A stretch of DNA of 64,000 nt, taken from assembly GCA_934045075.1 (NCBI GenBank), contig OW203734.1:13824016-13888015 (forward strand). Direction: 5' to 3'. The notes under the pieces were generated by a model, which had not been told where the DNA came from, searched no databases, and worked only from the letters and a program-made list of their open reading frames with translations. The DNA comes from Yponomeuta sedellus. Lineage: Eukaryota > Arthropoda > Insecta > Lepidoptera > Yponomeutidae. A program made the translations under genes and the position numbers. Positions 27,911 to 38,394 of this stretch are shown here, in pieces; within the stretch, counting starts at the first letter, position 1; every line of letters begins with the position of its first letter.

Positions 27911-28756
27911 ACTAGTGGTAGTCTCAGGAGTGAAAGCATTTGTGCTATATATCCTGATCTTGCGCGCCATGGACCATTGAGAAAAGGGGTGTTCGATCAA
28001 AAACCAGCTCTGGGGCCTAACTATGCGCACTAAATCCTGTCGGAATCCTGACGTTTAAGGTGGCCCCTATTATGGAATTCAACAGACGATTGAAAGTCAG
28101 AATTTGGTGCGTGTAATAACGGAGTACCAGTAGGTTATATGCACATGTCGGCACGTGTTCATTTCAAGGAATTAGTAGCTTGCCCATGATCAGCTTCATC
28201 TCAGAAGCTCTTCCAGGCGTTATGGATGCAGGGTTTTCTTACAGGCGTTAACTAACGGAATATAAAATAGTGTAATTTGAGAAAGTGTTATAATGGACTT
28301 CAAATTGCTACAAAACCATACAGTAGTAGAGTAAACAAACAAAAGAAAACGAATAATGAAAAAACAAAACAATGTTGAAGAGAACATTGTGATATATATA
28401 AAATTGAAGGCAGGCAAGTCCCATACAATAATGTATAGCTCCCAGTCACTTTCGACTTCAAATGCCAATATGTGCTTCTGTGATAACAAAAAAGGGGCTC
28501 CAACTTAGCACACATAACTGGTAATATATCTCATTACTTCTAAGTAAAATTAAGAAAACATTGTCTTTTATTTTTGAAATTATTCATAAATATTAACTTA
28601 CCACTTGCCCTGAAGGGAAAACTCGTTGACATCTGCATCCATCCTACCTAACGTAACTTACGGTGCACAAACCTGATCTTTGACCGAACATCAGAAGTCA
28701 ACAAAAGAAACAAACGAAAGATTTGCCAGCTGGCAATAGAGCGCAGTATTCTAGGT
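27911..28756. other. Non-coding spacer
   Basis: Nothing was recognised. Confidence 0.4.
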
Positions 28757-29515
28757 GTAAAAAGAATCTCACTAAAAACATTCTGTAAAAACTAGCCAAG
28801 TCTCGATGGAGCTGCTCGTTTATCTCTAAAAAGTAATGAAATCTAGACAAAGTCGTGCCAACTCTAAGGTTCCTTACTGCGATTTCTTTATTATTATAGT
28901 TAATGTTGGGCAGTAGAAGAATGTCGTAAACGACAGTAAGGCGGCTGATTGCCACTTCGCCATATAAGGTTATCGGATAAACAAACCGTTAGCGCGTTTT
29001 AAAATACAATCAGCGCCATGTGCGGGTATCACCGCCACTCTTAGTCCAATGCATTATATTTTGATCAAATTTTGATCGAAATAATAAAATAAATAATAAT
29101 CGTGTAATAGTTTGGTTGGGCTCTTTTTGTGTATTCTGTCAGGGTCACCAAGAACTCAAGATATTCGATTTTCGTAGATTTTATAGTTTTCCTTTTATGT
29201 GGTCATTAAACCCTAACTCTGTACCAAATTACAGCTATCTGAGTTTGTGGAAAGTAGTAGTTCTATTTTTATGATCATCAGTGAGTGAGTGTCATAAATG
29301 CGAAACTTTGCAGTCGCCTAACTTCGGAACTAAATGACCTACAGACTTGAAATTTTGGATTTTTAGTATGTGGCTATAGCTTACTGGAAGACGAAAATTT
29401 CTGCTTTCTGGTCTTATCCAGAGGTTCTCAAACAGGGGCCTGAAAATGCGGCGAAATGGTTCCAGTACGGCAGTGTTTGCTTCGCGCTCGACTTGGCGGG
29501 GGCACTGCCGTGCCC
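28757..29515 (-). mobile_element. Unclassified dispersed element, copy 2
   Basis: 28757-28915 matches 16957-17115 directly. 29000-29515 matches 16211-16760 in reverse complement. The relative orientation of the two modules therefore differs between the copies. An RTE fragment follows without a gap. Confidence 0.7.
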
Positions 29516-29832
29516 CCTGATTGACAGAATTCGTAATGCTGCGCTCCAGAGCCAAAATTGTCGATGTTGGAGCTGCAACCGCTAAACTGAAGTGGAATTG
29601 GGCTGGCCATCTAAGCCGTATGGACCCAGAGAGGTGGGCAAAAATAGTCACTCGCTGGGTTTCGCGCGACGGACAACGCAAACGCGGCCGACCCAAGCGT
29701 TGATGGCGAGACGACCACACGACCTTTCTGCCGAGCTGGCAGGAGGTGGCTATGAACAGGGAAGAGTGGAAGGCAAAAGGGGAGGCCTTTGCCCAGCAGT
29801 TGGCAACAATCGAGGTTACAAAAAAAAAGTAT
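29512..29832 (+). pseudogene. RTE-type LINE, C-terminal remnant of the reverse-transcriptase ORF
   Basis: The frame from about 29540 reads KLKWNWAGHLSRMDPERW, then TRWVSRDGQRKRGRPKR, a TGA (29701-29703), and WRDDHTTFLPSWQEVA with REEWKAKGEAFAQQ. This is the C-terminal end typical of lepidopteran RTE elements. The TGA replaces an Arg codon, and a one-base shift separates the DRIRN start from the rest. It is 5'-truncated and ends near an A-rich run (29821-29829). Confidence 0.75.
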
Positions 29833-29864
29833 TAACTTCGCCGCTGTATACAAATATTCTTTTT

Positions 29865-29945
29865 ATACACATACATGAACTCACGCCTGTATCCCGGCGG
29901 TGTCTACAGATGATCTCTGTCAGATGGGACTGCCACCTGCATTTT
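29865..29945 (-). repeat. Fragment of the GATGAAGCG/ATCCC dispersed repeat
   Basis: AACTCACGCCTGTATCCC and ATCTCTGTCAGATGGGACTG correspond to the reversed family seen at 38757-38905. Confidence 0.45.
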
Positions 29946-29964
29946 TGTTATAATTTAATAAATA

Positions 29965-30178
29965 TTATACTATTTTTATTTTTTTAATGCACTAACCCGT
30001 GCTAAGGACAAATTTAAAAACCTATTTAGAGGCTAAAAATTTCACCCATGCCGGGATTCGAACCCGCAACCTCTGGCTATCCGTGCCAGCGCTCTACCAA
30101 TTGAGCCAATGGGCGACTCAACTCGATGAGTGAAATTTTTAGTGGTGAAATTTTTAGCCTCTAAATAGGTTTTTAATA
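29965..30178 (-). mobile_element. tRNA-like fold-back element
   Basis: The order is left arm (ATTTTTTTAATGCACTAACC), reversed tRNA-like head with a complete A-box side (CAATTGAGCCAATGGGCGAC), a very short linker, then the right arm TTTTTAGCCTCTAAATAGG. Confidence 0.82.
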
Positions 30179-30384
30179 AATATTTTTCATTCATTGATAT
30201 AGGTATAAATAGCTCAAATCAGTTTGTCTATACATACTGCTGTTGTTGCTTCTAACTCCTGCGATATTAAAAACGACTTCCTTCCTGAATGTTTATTAAA
30301 TTTTCCGTAAACCTTGTTACTATCGAAAAATACTTCTGTATGATAGTGGTATAGTCCTGCAATAAGTTTGTAAGATAAACCTTT
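30179..30384. other. Short non-coding spacer
   Basis: Nothing was recognised. Confidence 0.4.
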
Positions 30385-30545
30385 TTTTTTAAACCTATTT
30401 AGAGCCTAAAAATTCCACCCCTGCCGGGACTGGCACGGTTACCCAGAGGTCGCGGGTTCGAGTCCCGGCATGGGTGGAATGTTTAGCATCTGAATAGGTT
30501 TTAAGGAAAATTGTCCTTAGCACGGCATAATGCATTAAAAAGAAT
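30385..30545 (+). mobile_element. tRNA-like fold-back element, short
   Basis: AAACCTATTTAGAGCCTAAA and the right end AGCATCTGAATAGGTTTT bracket a tRNA-like 3' half with GGGTTCGAGTCCCGGCATGG. Confidence 0.75.
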
Positions 30546-31029
30546 AAGATCAAGCTTTTGTTTTAAAGTGTTGGTGTCTACTACTAGAGGTACTTTAATA
30601 GTTACAAGTAGATACCGTGAATGTACGTAGTGGATAACGCAATAAACATTTCTGTGTTTTTTAAGGTAAATATATTGAATCACGGAGATAAATTGTAATA
30701 CCAGACTCGCGTCATTTATTTCTCTCCTGCACAATGTACGTGTGCAATGGAAAATATGGAATGTTTTAAGCAAATGGCAGTATCTATTTTGGTATTACGA
30801 AACAAGATCAGACAGATTGCATAGATTTATAAAAACTCAGAAAGACTATATGTGTTATTGGTTGGTCTACATTTGTAAATCAAATTCATAAAATACATGG
30901 TGTGCAATAAAGATTATTAATGTCATCTAAATATGTAATAAATATATGGCCTCACTTTTTCCCTGAGAAAAGGCTTATGCCCTGCACTGAGACGTTTATA
31001 GGCTACAAAAGAGTGACCTTAAACAATAA
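30546..31029. other. Non-coding spacer
   Basis: Nothing was recognised. Confidence 0.4.
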
Positions 31030-31240
31030 TAATAAAAACTTCCACACAACAACAATTTGACCTGGTCCCAATCTAGGATACCCTATACTATGGTAACCAG
31101 GCAAGGAATTGACAAACATGAAAATACACCCAGACTGTGGCCACTAGTACACATGTACGGCGGCCCCCACTGGGAATCGAACCCACGACCTCTTTCTTGG
31201 TAGCGAAGAGCCTTAACGACTAGACCAACGAGGCAGTCAA
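31030..31240 (-). mobile_element. tRNA-headed SINE (GTTGGTCTAG family)
   Basis: On the minus strand: GACTGCCTCGTTGGTCTAGT (A box), GTCGTGGGTTCGATTCCCAG (B box), CACAGTCTGGGTGTATTTTC and GCCTGGTTACCATAGTATAG. Relatives lie at 44483, 51068 and 59580. Confidence 0.75.
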
Positions 31241-31444
31241 GTAAATATTTTGTAAAAAACAATAAAGAAACAAAAAGCACTGTTTTAGCAGGTTTAATTT
31301 CAATTTTATGTCCTACAAGTTATTCCAATAAAAGTATATTTCATCACATTAAGACTTTTCTAGAAGGGAAGACGGCCGGTGGACCAGGGCAGTATCCGAG
31401 TGGTGGCCAAGGGAGGGAAGGAGGTTGGTAGGCACGATGCACGA

Positions 31445-31501
31445 TTGCCTGACGATGTCGTCTGACCACCGACACGATGGTCAGACGACATCGTCAGGCA
31501 A
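31445..31501. repeat. Perfect hairpin with 24-bp arms
   Basis: Arms 31445-31468 and 31478-31501 (TTGCCTGACGATGTCGTCTG inward) are exact reverse complements around 9 nt. Confidence 0.9.
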
Positions 31502-31585
31502 CAACCGGTGAATAAAGTAACAACCGGTGCATACTGTTTTGTTTATTATGCATTTACACAATTTTACTCATATTCTATGTATTCT

Positions 31586-31716
31586 TTAAAAACCTATTTA
31601 GAGGCTAAAAATTTCACCCATGCCGAGATTTTAAAAAAATTTTAGCTTCTAAATAGGTTTTTAAATTTGTTCCTTAGCAAGGGTTAGTGCATTAAAAATA
31701 AAAATAGTATAATTAT
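31586..31716. mobile_element. tRNA-like fold-back element, arms only
   Basis: TTAAAAACCTATTTAGAGGC and the opposite arm TTAGCTTCTAAATAGG with AAGGGTTAGTGCATTAAAAA enclose only a few bases of the tRNA-like part (CACCCATGCCGAGATT). Confidence 0.7.
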
Positions 31717-32185
31717 GTATTCTTTGTTTATATATTTGGTATATAACTTGATATAACCACGTAATATTGCTATACATAACTTAGTTATTCTAAAATAGAA
31801 AACGAGCGTAGCTTAGTCGTCCAGGTACGGAGGAAACTCAGAGATATGTTACATACAACCTTCAGTCAATACTGTAAGATGACGACCAAAAACATTTTTT
31901 TTTCTGTTTATCAAAACGATCTGTTTTGATATTCAGTAAACGATTGAATTCAGCCACACACGCAGCATTGGATCTACGTAAAATTAAAATAGGTAAGAAA
32001 TAAATTTAGTGTAATAATATCCCATGTATTTGCATAAAACATGCAGATTTGCCATCATCGAAACGAATTAATTTTACTATGGTAATAGCTTCGCTTGCAA
32101 ATCGCAAAGTTAAAATTAGTAAAACGTATCAACTGTTTTATGATACTCTAATATTGCAAACCTTTTGCTTATTCGCATATGTGGC
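31717..32185. other. Non-coding spacer
   Basis: Nothing was recognised. Confidence 0.4.
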
Positions 32186-32375
32186 GAATATAGGAAAACA
32201 TAACATAACATTTACATATAGGCACATACGTTGCATCTGGCCCCTCACTAGGATACCTTATGTTGTGGGAACGAGAAACAACGACATCAAAAACATGTAA
32301 ACATCCAAGACCTGGGGTTTTTTTTCCCCAGCCGGGGTATGAACCCGGGACCTCTTGCATGGTAGGCGTGTATGT
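32186..32375 (-). mobile_element. tRNA-headed SINE with (TTATG)-type tail
   Basis: On the minus strand: GAGGTCCCGGGTTCATACCC (B box), CCAGGTCTTGGATGTTTACA, AGGTATCCTAGTGAGGGGCC and a TTATGTTATG tail. The same family lies in plus orientation at 56886-57064. Confidence 0.7.
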
Positions 32376-32689
32376 AGCACGAGTATATAATATTGATATA
32401 TAATGGTTATCTTTTGTAAGACTGACTTATTTTTTTAAGTGGGAAACACTCATATCATGTTAATGGAAAAGAAAATACGCGTCGCCGCGTTGGACGGGCT
32501 TTCCATTACCGTAAAATGTTTTATGCCCGTGTGCATTATTGTGTTTTTATTGCACTGTAATTTATTTTGGAGTGGCCGGGACTGAATTTAGTGGTGCTCG
32601 AAGTATTTTTTCGCTATTTTACTACTTTTCCTGAATAGAGTTGGAAGCCATCTGAATAGACAACCGGAAAAAAGCATATCCAACGATAT
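32376..32689. other. Non-coding spacer
   Basis: Nothing was recognised. Confidence 0.4.
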
Positions 32690-33343
32690 CCACCCTTGTA
32701 TGTCCCGGAGCACAGGCCCTACGTCGAAGGAAGGTTAGGCCATACTCCACCCCGGGGGACAAGGCCGGGTTGGTGGAGGATTGTAAGACAGTGGCGGGCC
32801 TTACTGTCAGAAGTTATCAAGCCGCCCATAAGGCCTCTGACATGGCTTAACGACTACCATTACATAACAGCCGGCACCAAAGGCTTAAAGTTCCTTGCAA
32901 AGCACGGGAATGCTCGGATATCCCAGTAACGGTAGTCACGGGACTTCACCCTTCCTGCACCTGAGTGCTTAGTGCGAGTTTTTTAACTACTCGATCGCGT
33001 TAACGTAAACTCATATTGCTATGGCATCGAGGAAGCGCCACCTAGCGACAAGTATGGAAATTAAAATTGCTGAGTGCGAGTTGTAATGGATTACGTTGAG
33101 AAGTGAACACGTTTACCAGCCAAAACACGAATAAACGCGAGTGCGAGTTGTACTGTGACAGCGTTTTGCCAGTTCGAACGGTTAACTTACACATAATCAC
33201 TACTCAATGCTCGATTAACGCGGTAGTAAAGTTATTCGATTGGATCTGTCAAACTCGCACTAAGCACTCTGACCGCGCCTGTTGTTGCTTAACTCAATTG
33301 ATTGATTCTAATCACTCGGTTCAACTAGGCCAGGAGTGCCTTA
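32690..33343 (-). mobile_element. 5S-rRNA-related SINE split by a MITE
   Basis: The tail and body occupy 32690-32963 and the 5S-like head occupies 33269-33343 (CTGACCGCGCCTGTTGTTGC onward). The insert is the 305-bp MITE, with CTG duplicated at the junctions. Confidence 0.85.
32964..33268. mobile_element. 305-bp MITE inserted in a 5S-related SINE, copy 1
   Basis: The terminal inverted repeats are AGTGCTTAGTGCGAGTTT and AAACTCGCACTAAGCACT. It is flanked by CTG at 32961-32963 and 33269-33271, and uninterrupted SINE copies show one CTG there. An internal open frame of 86 codons has no family resemblance. Confidence 0.88.
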
Positions 33344-33399
33344 AGTATATCGATAATGGCTAAAAATTGCCTTTAATAATAAAGCCAATTGTACTATAT

Positions 33400-33456
33400 T
33401 TTCACGTAATTTCCGTCAATGTAATTTCTGTGTACAATAAAGAATATTCTATCTAT
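33400..33456 (+). mobile_element. LINE 3'-end remnant with (TCTA) tail
   Basis: GTAATTTCTGTGTACAATAA and AGAATATTCTATCTATCTA equal the 3' terminus of the minus-strand LINE at 62518. Confidence 0.65.
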
Positions 33457-33701
33457 CTACCCTCCTAAGCCCTGTAGGTAACAGTTACTTCAAGTCTTCT
33501 AAAACTACATAGATTTTAAAGAACTTTTTCTTCTTGTCCAAAAAATTATGAGGAAAATATTGGACCTGGAACAGTAAGTTTTCCGGACTTCCTACTAAAT
33601 CATTGGGTGAGAATTAAGAAAGGTATTCGTGATGTTCTGTTTCTAGGACGCCAGGGCTTAGGAGGCTATACACATGTGATTGGGGCTGTTCGTCGAAACA
33701 G
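33457..33701. other. Short non-coding spacer
   Basis: Nothing was recognised. Confidence 0.4.
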
Positions 33702-34006
33702 AGTGCTTAGTGCGAGTTTTTTAACTACTCGATCGCGTTAACGTAAACTCATATTTCTATGGCATCGAGGAAGCGCCACCTAGCGACAAGTATGGAAATT
33801 AAAATTGCTGAGTGCGAGTTGTAACGGTTTACGTTGAGAAGTGAACACGTTTACCAGCCAAAACACGAATAAACGCGAGTGCGAGTTGTACTGTGACAGC
33901 GTTTTGCCAGTTCGAACGGTTAATTTACTCATACTCACTGCTCAATGCTCGATTAACGCGGTAGTAAAGTTATTCGATTGGATCTTTCAAACTCGCACTA
34001 AGCACT
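33702..34006. mobile_element. 305-bp MITE, copy 2
   Basis: It has the same length and terminal repeats as 32964-33268 and only a few base differences. Both copies have the same orientation, and their starts lie 738 bp apart. The flanks read CAG and CTG, so no exact 3-bp duplication is visible here. Confidence 0.85.
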
Positions 34007-34277
34007 CTGGCTTTTGCTTACTTCGATAATAGAGGTCGATAACAAAAATGAATAAAATGTCTATTAGATAATACTTTACTTCTTAATACGGTCCTGAAAT
34101 CAAAACTTTCGCAAGAACTAGATACACATTCTTAAACCGCAACTGGGTCGGACTATTCGGAAATAAAGGTAATTAAGTGATTCCGGAGAAGTTAGGAATG
34201 TAATTAAATACTGAAGCACGTTTAAAAGTCAAATCTTATCTTTTTCTCATCTTTACTCCCAAGTGGTGGGGAAAGTT
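34007..34277. other. Short non-coding spacer
   Basis: Nothing was recognised. Confidence 0.4.
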
Positions 34278-34279
34278 TT

Positions 34280-34354
<75 letters not shown>

Positions 34355-34355
34355 T
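34278..34355 (+). repeat. (TTTC)n microsatellite, truncated by the assembly gap
   Basis: A pyrimidine-only run of CTTT units with one irregular unit runs directly into the N block. Confidence 0.95.
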
Positions 34356-34555
34356 NNNNNNNNNNNNNNNNNNNNNNNNNNNNNNNNNNNNNNNNNNNNN
34401 NNNNNNNNNNNNNNNNNNNNNNNNNNNNNNNNNNNNNNNNNNNNNNNNNNNNNNNNNNNNNNNNNNNNNNNNNNNNNNNNNNNNNNNNNNNNNNNNNNNN
34501 NNNNNNNNNNNNNNNNNNNNNNNNNNNNNNNNNNNNNNNNNNNNNNNNNNNNNNN
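34356..34555. other. Assembly gap of exactly 200 N
   Basis: The round size suggests a placeholder. The true length is unknown. Confidence 0.99.
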
Positions 34556-34716
34556 CTAGATGGGCGAAGGGACCACTCGGACGCTGCAGTGCCTGGGATA
34601 TATTTTTATACGGCTTGGTTGGCTCCGCACGTATTGACTAGTCTTTCTTTTGGGCTAGACCAACTAAGCTTTGGATGGTATAGGTGCTAGGCAAGCCTAC
34701 ACCATCTAAAAAAATC
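34556..34716 (+). repeat. Rearranged SINE/LINE-tail module next to the gap
   Basis: 34556-34598 is the reverse complement of the module end seen at 23395-23440 (TCCCAGGCACTACAGCGTCG). 34610-34716 is the same module in plus orientation (GGCTCCGCACGTATTGACTA). The inversion lies beside the gap. Confidence 0.6.
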
Positions 34717-34999
34717 TATCCAGCAGTTTTCTGCTAATCGGTGCGTGTGTGGGGAAAAATCGTTGCCGGTCGATATTGATGCTCAATTAGAGTTACTCCA
34801 GTGTATTCTGTTATTCTTGATACAAAATTATGGTAAAACGATGGCAATAAGTAACCGAAGGCCTAACAAGGAGACAGATTCACACTGGACAATAACTGTA
34901 ACGACACGACATATAGTTAGGTGAAAAAATATCTTTCGAAACGTATTTTTTGTAAACCTTAAATTGTCAGTAGTATAATGTAAACATCATAACTACTTA

Positions 35000-36424
35000 C
35001 AGTGTATCCGTTCTTAAATGGAAAAAACGAGTAAACAAACCTCACTCGACCACAAAACACGAATTCCGGAAGCATCACTCGATGTAGGTTACCACATTTA
35101 GTTGTAGACAGTAGTTAAGACACAGGGGCATCATATTTGACCGAAAACTGGCTGAATTTGTGATTAAAACTATGATTTTTTGCCGAAATTCTAAATACAC
35201 TGATTTTCTGATCACAGGTTAGCAAAACTACACAGATTAGTTTGTAATTTTTTTTAGTGTTGGGATGCGGATGTATGAGGTGAATGAAAGAACGAATGAA
35301 CGAAATTGCGCTGTTATGTTATTTAAGAAGTGCACATAGCACCGGAATAATAAAAATAACAAAATAGAGTAGGTATTGCGGTGAGTATTGAGTAAAGAAT
35401 TAAAGTTTGATTGTTTTTTTACTAAAACCTTGCATGTTAAGCGGGTGTTGCATTAGCGAGCCACCAGTTTTCTTTACCGCAGTTTTTATTTTCTGCGAGC
35501 CAACGGTATAGACCGCAACTACATCACCCCAAAATACGGCGATTTTTTTTTCAAATTTTACTCTGTGGGTAATACCGTTGATTCTTCGAGCATGCTTGAA
35601 ATTCTGTCAGTTTTAAAGCGGTATAAAAAACTGCCAGTGGATCAGCCGAGCCAGCGAGCAAGAAGTTTTTTTCACGTTGCTGTAGCCACGGTTGCCAGAT
35701 GAGATTTTCTAAATATCTCCAAGTCATTATAGTATTTTTATTTTTTTAATGCACTAGCCCGTGCTAATGACAATTTTAAAAAAACCTATTTAGAGACTAA
35801 AAATTCCATCCAGACTTTACTACAGCTAGATGTCGCTGCCTGTACGTAATACAGAGAATAGTGTAAAGAGGTTCGAAATTTCACTGATGCCGGTGAGTCG
35901 CCCATAAACTCAGTTGGAAAGAGCGCTGGCACAGATAGCCAGAGGTCGCGGGTTCGAATCCCGGCATGGGTGGAATTTTTAGCCTCTAAATAGGTTTTTT
36001 AAAATCTACAAACCAGTATAAAAAAAACTAAAAATAATATCTTTTGCAGCACAAACCCCCATTTTAAATGGTCCAACATCTTTAATGTTCTACACGTTTT
36101 TCGAATCTACTTTTTCCCATAAAGATCTTAAGAACTCTTTATTGAGGAGATAGCATTACCGCCAACATTTATTAGCGGAATTTCCTTAATTTTTTTTGTC
36201 CCAGTTTGTAGGTATATGGGTCGAGTTCAGTGTAGCAGATGGATTGCGATACTAATATTACATAATTATTTAGATTATTTTATGACTTAAACTTCATTAA
36301 TTCCATTCATTCAATAATGAAATCCGTCATTCATTCAGTAATTTCAGCAACACTATGAAATGTCACAATTTATTGGTCAGCCATGTTTGTTTACTCGTTT
36401 TGCCATTTAAGAACGGATACACTG
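35000..36424. mobile_element. Tc1/mariner-type non-autonomous element, 1.4 kb
   Basis: The terminal inverted repeats start CAGTGTATCCGTTCTTAAAT and extend about 40 bp (to GAGTAAACAAAC). TA flanks both ends (34998-34999 and 36425-36426). No transposase reading frame is visible. A tRNA-like fold-back element is nested inside at 35727-36005. Confidence 0.75.
35727..36005 (+). mobile_element. tRNA-like fold-back element nested in the Tc1-like element
   Basis: The left arm, the linker (GATGTCGCTGCCTGTACGTA), a tRNA-like head (AGTCGCCCATAAACTCAGTT, GGGTTCGAATCCCGGCATGG) and the right arm TTTTTAGCCTCTAAATAGG are all present. Confidence 0.85.
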
Positions 36425-36429
36425 TACGT

Positions 36430-36942
36430 TTTTCGGTTCGCCATAATTTTCACTTAAAATTTCCAAATAAAATATGTTTTGTAGGTTGATAAAACCGCGC
36501 GAAATGAAATGACATTTATTCAACTGACAGCTAGAAATGTTAGTAATACCAACATTAAAACATTAATTTAAAGACGCGTTCGAAAATACGAGTAAAAAAT
36601 TAAATAGTAACCGTTTTAAAAATGGGACGATATGGGTTGGAACTTGCGTCAAACTTAGATTGAAGTGGTATCGCTTTTAAACTATAGAAAACGTAGAAAA
36701 ACTGAAGATTTATTCAAAATGAAATCACTATGTTTTTTAAGGTTTACGGAGTTCCAAAAATTCTGATTTTTCGAAAAAAATATATTAAGTAAGGAAGCAC
36801 TACGACGCCACCGGGGGTGTAATAATTTATTTTATTTGCTTTATTAAGAAACAGATATTGGTAAAGATTCGAAAGAGAAATTGCAACAGTTAGTAGAAAT
36901 GAAGACGAAACTTTGAGACAGTAATAAGAAGTTTTAATTAGA
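36430..36942. other. Non-coding AT-rich spacer
   Basis: GGGTTGGAACTTGCGTCAAA with a following GATTGAAGTGG resembles 57672-57710. Otherwise nothing was recognised. Confidence 0.4.
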
Positions 36943-37188
36943 AAAATATTATACTATTTTTATTTTCAATGCACTAACCCGTGCCAAGGACAATTTTAAA
37001 AATCTATTTAGAGGCTAAAAATTGTGTACGTAATACAGAGAATAGTGTAAAGAGGTTCGAAATTTCACTGATGCCGGTGAGTCGCCCATTAGCTCAGTTA
37101 GATAGAGCGCTGGCACGGATAGCCAGAGGTCGCGGGTTCAAATCCCGGCATGGGTGGAATTTTTAGCTTCTAAATAGGTTTTTAGAAA
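36943..37188 (+). mobile_element. tRNA-like fold-back element
   Basis: The left arm (AATGCACTAACCCGTGCCAA), the linker, a complete tRNA-like head (CGCCCATTAGCTCAGTTAGA, GGGTTCAAATCCCGGCATGG) and a shortened right arm are present. Confidence 0.82.
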
Positions 37189-37523
37189 AATATTGTGAAA
37201 GGACACGACGTGTGCCCCAGTGTGAGTGCCTATAATACCGACACCGAACACATGCAGTGCGTAAGTCTTTAATTACAAAACATATTTATACAATAATTTA
37301 AACCTATCTAATAGACCTCACAGCGCCAAAATACAAAAATTACAATTTTAATTTCTAGAGCTAATTAATAACTTTCAAGATGAGTTAATTGACATTTAAA
37401 TCGCAACTATTTATTGCTGTAAATTATTTACGTGTACTTTTTGTAGAGATACCTACAGATAACGTAGAACAAAATATCACTAAGTGGCAATCACAGCGTG
37501 GGACGCTCACCATCTCGCTAGAC
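37189..37523. other. Non-coding spacer
   Basis: Nothing was recognised. Confidence 0.4.
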
Positions 37524-37578
37524 GATCTGACAGAGAAATGGCAGAGGCTGGATGCCTCTGCCATCTCTCTGTCAGATC
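37524..37578. repeat. Hairpin with 24-bp arms, one mismatch
   Basis: GATCTGACAGAGAAATGGCA inward pairs with the arm ending at 37578 around a 7-nt loop. A further AGATCTCTGTCAGATCGAG follows. Confidence 0.85.
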
Positions 37579-37861
37579 TCTGTCAGATCGAGGATGGCCG
37601 TCGACAGAGAAAATTAGCACGATCTTCACCAGCGGGAGGCGAGTATGGCCTGGGCTGATTGAACGAAAGTGGTTTGTCAGGGTTGTGACAAGTGGCAAAG
37701 ATTCCGAAGTACCGGCGTAAACTGACGCCTTCATTCAGAACAAGTCTGGAATGAAGGAGACTTGCAAGACTAGTTAGCTAGGCTGGTGTCTCTGACTTGA
37801 CTTAACAACTGCCTATCCCCTCCCTCTAACATCAATGTCTTATTTGTGTTAAATAAAGCGA

Positions 37862-38210
37862 AGCTCTCGTAGCCCAGTCGAACCGAGTGATTGAAATCAT
37901 TCACTTGAGTTAAGCAACAACAGGCGCGGTCAGGTGGAGGATGGGAGAACGTCCCGTGTCCACCTCTAGTGGCATTTATTCGAGCGCTTTTTGACTTCGC
38001 GACTTTGGTGCCGGCTGTCATGTAAGGTCATTACCGTCATCGTTAGGCTATGTCAGAGGCATTATAGGCGGCTTGATAACTTCTGACAGTACGACCCGCC
38101 ACTGTCTTACAATCCTCCACAAAACCGGACTTGGCCCCGATGGTGGAGTATGGCCTAACCTTCTTGCAGGAAGAGACCCGTGCCCCAGCAGTGGGGACAT
38201 ACATGGGTTG
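37862..38210 (+). mobile_element. 5S-rRNA-related SINE, complete, plus orientation
   Basis: The head is CTCGTAGCCCAGTCGAACCG, with GAGTTAAGCAACAACAGGCG and CGGTCAGGTGGAGGATGGGA. The body and tail end CAGTGGGGACATACATGGG. It reads 5' to 3' in the direction expected for internal 5S-type promoter boxes. Confidence 0.85.
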
Positions 38211-38394
38211 ATATCGTTATTGTGAAGCTTTAGTAGCCGAGAATGTGGGAGACTGAAAAGACTAAGTTAAGAGTTTTTGTCTATTTTTACTCCAAAGAGA
38301 TCTAGATTTTATATAAGACACCTAACTTTACTCGTACCATTCAGTATGTCACAGTTTCTGTGTAATTTTTAATAAAATACTTTGTTTTGGTTGA

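Noticed and set aside
29292..29720. 142-codon minus-strand open frame
   Set aside because: It is the antisense of the RTE remnant and the adjacent dispersed element. The plus-strand RTE frame explains the sequence.
33103..33363. 86-codon and 62-codon open frames starting MNTFTSQNTNK, present twice
   Set aside because: They lie inside the duplicated 305-bp MITE. The repetition reflects the element, not a gene family.
34263..34559. Open frame running into the N block
   Set aside because: It is a translation of (TTTC)n followed by unknown bases.
37862..37960. Possible 5S rRNA gene
   Set aside because: Only the internal control region is 5S-like. The 5' and 3' stems of 5S are not recognisable and the segment continues into a SINE body.
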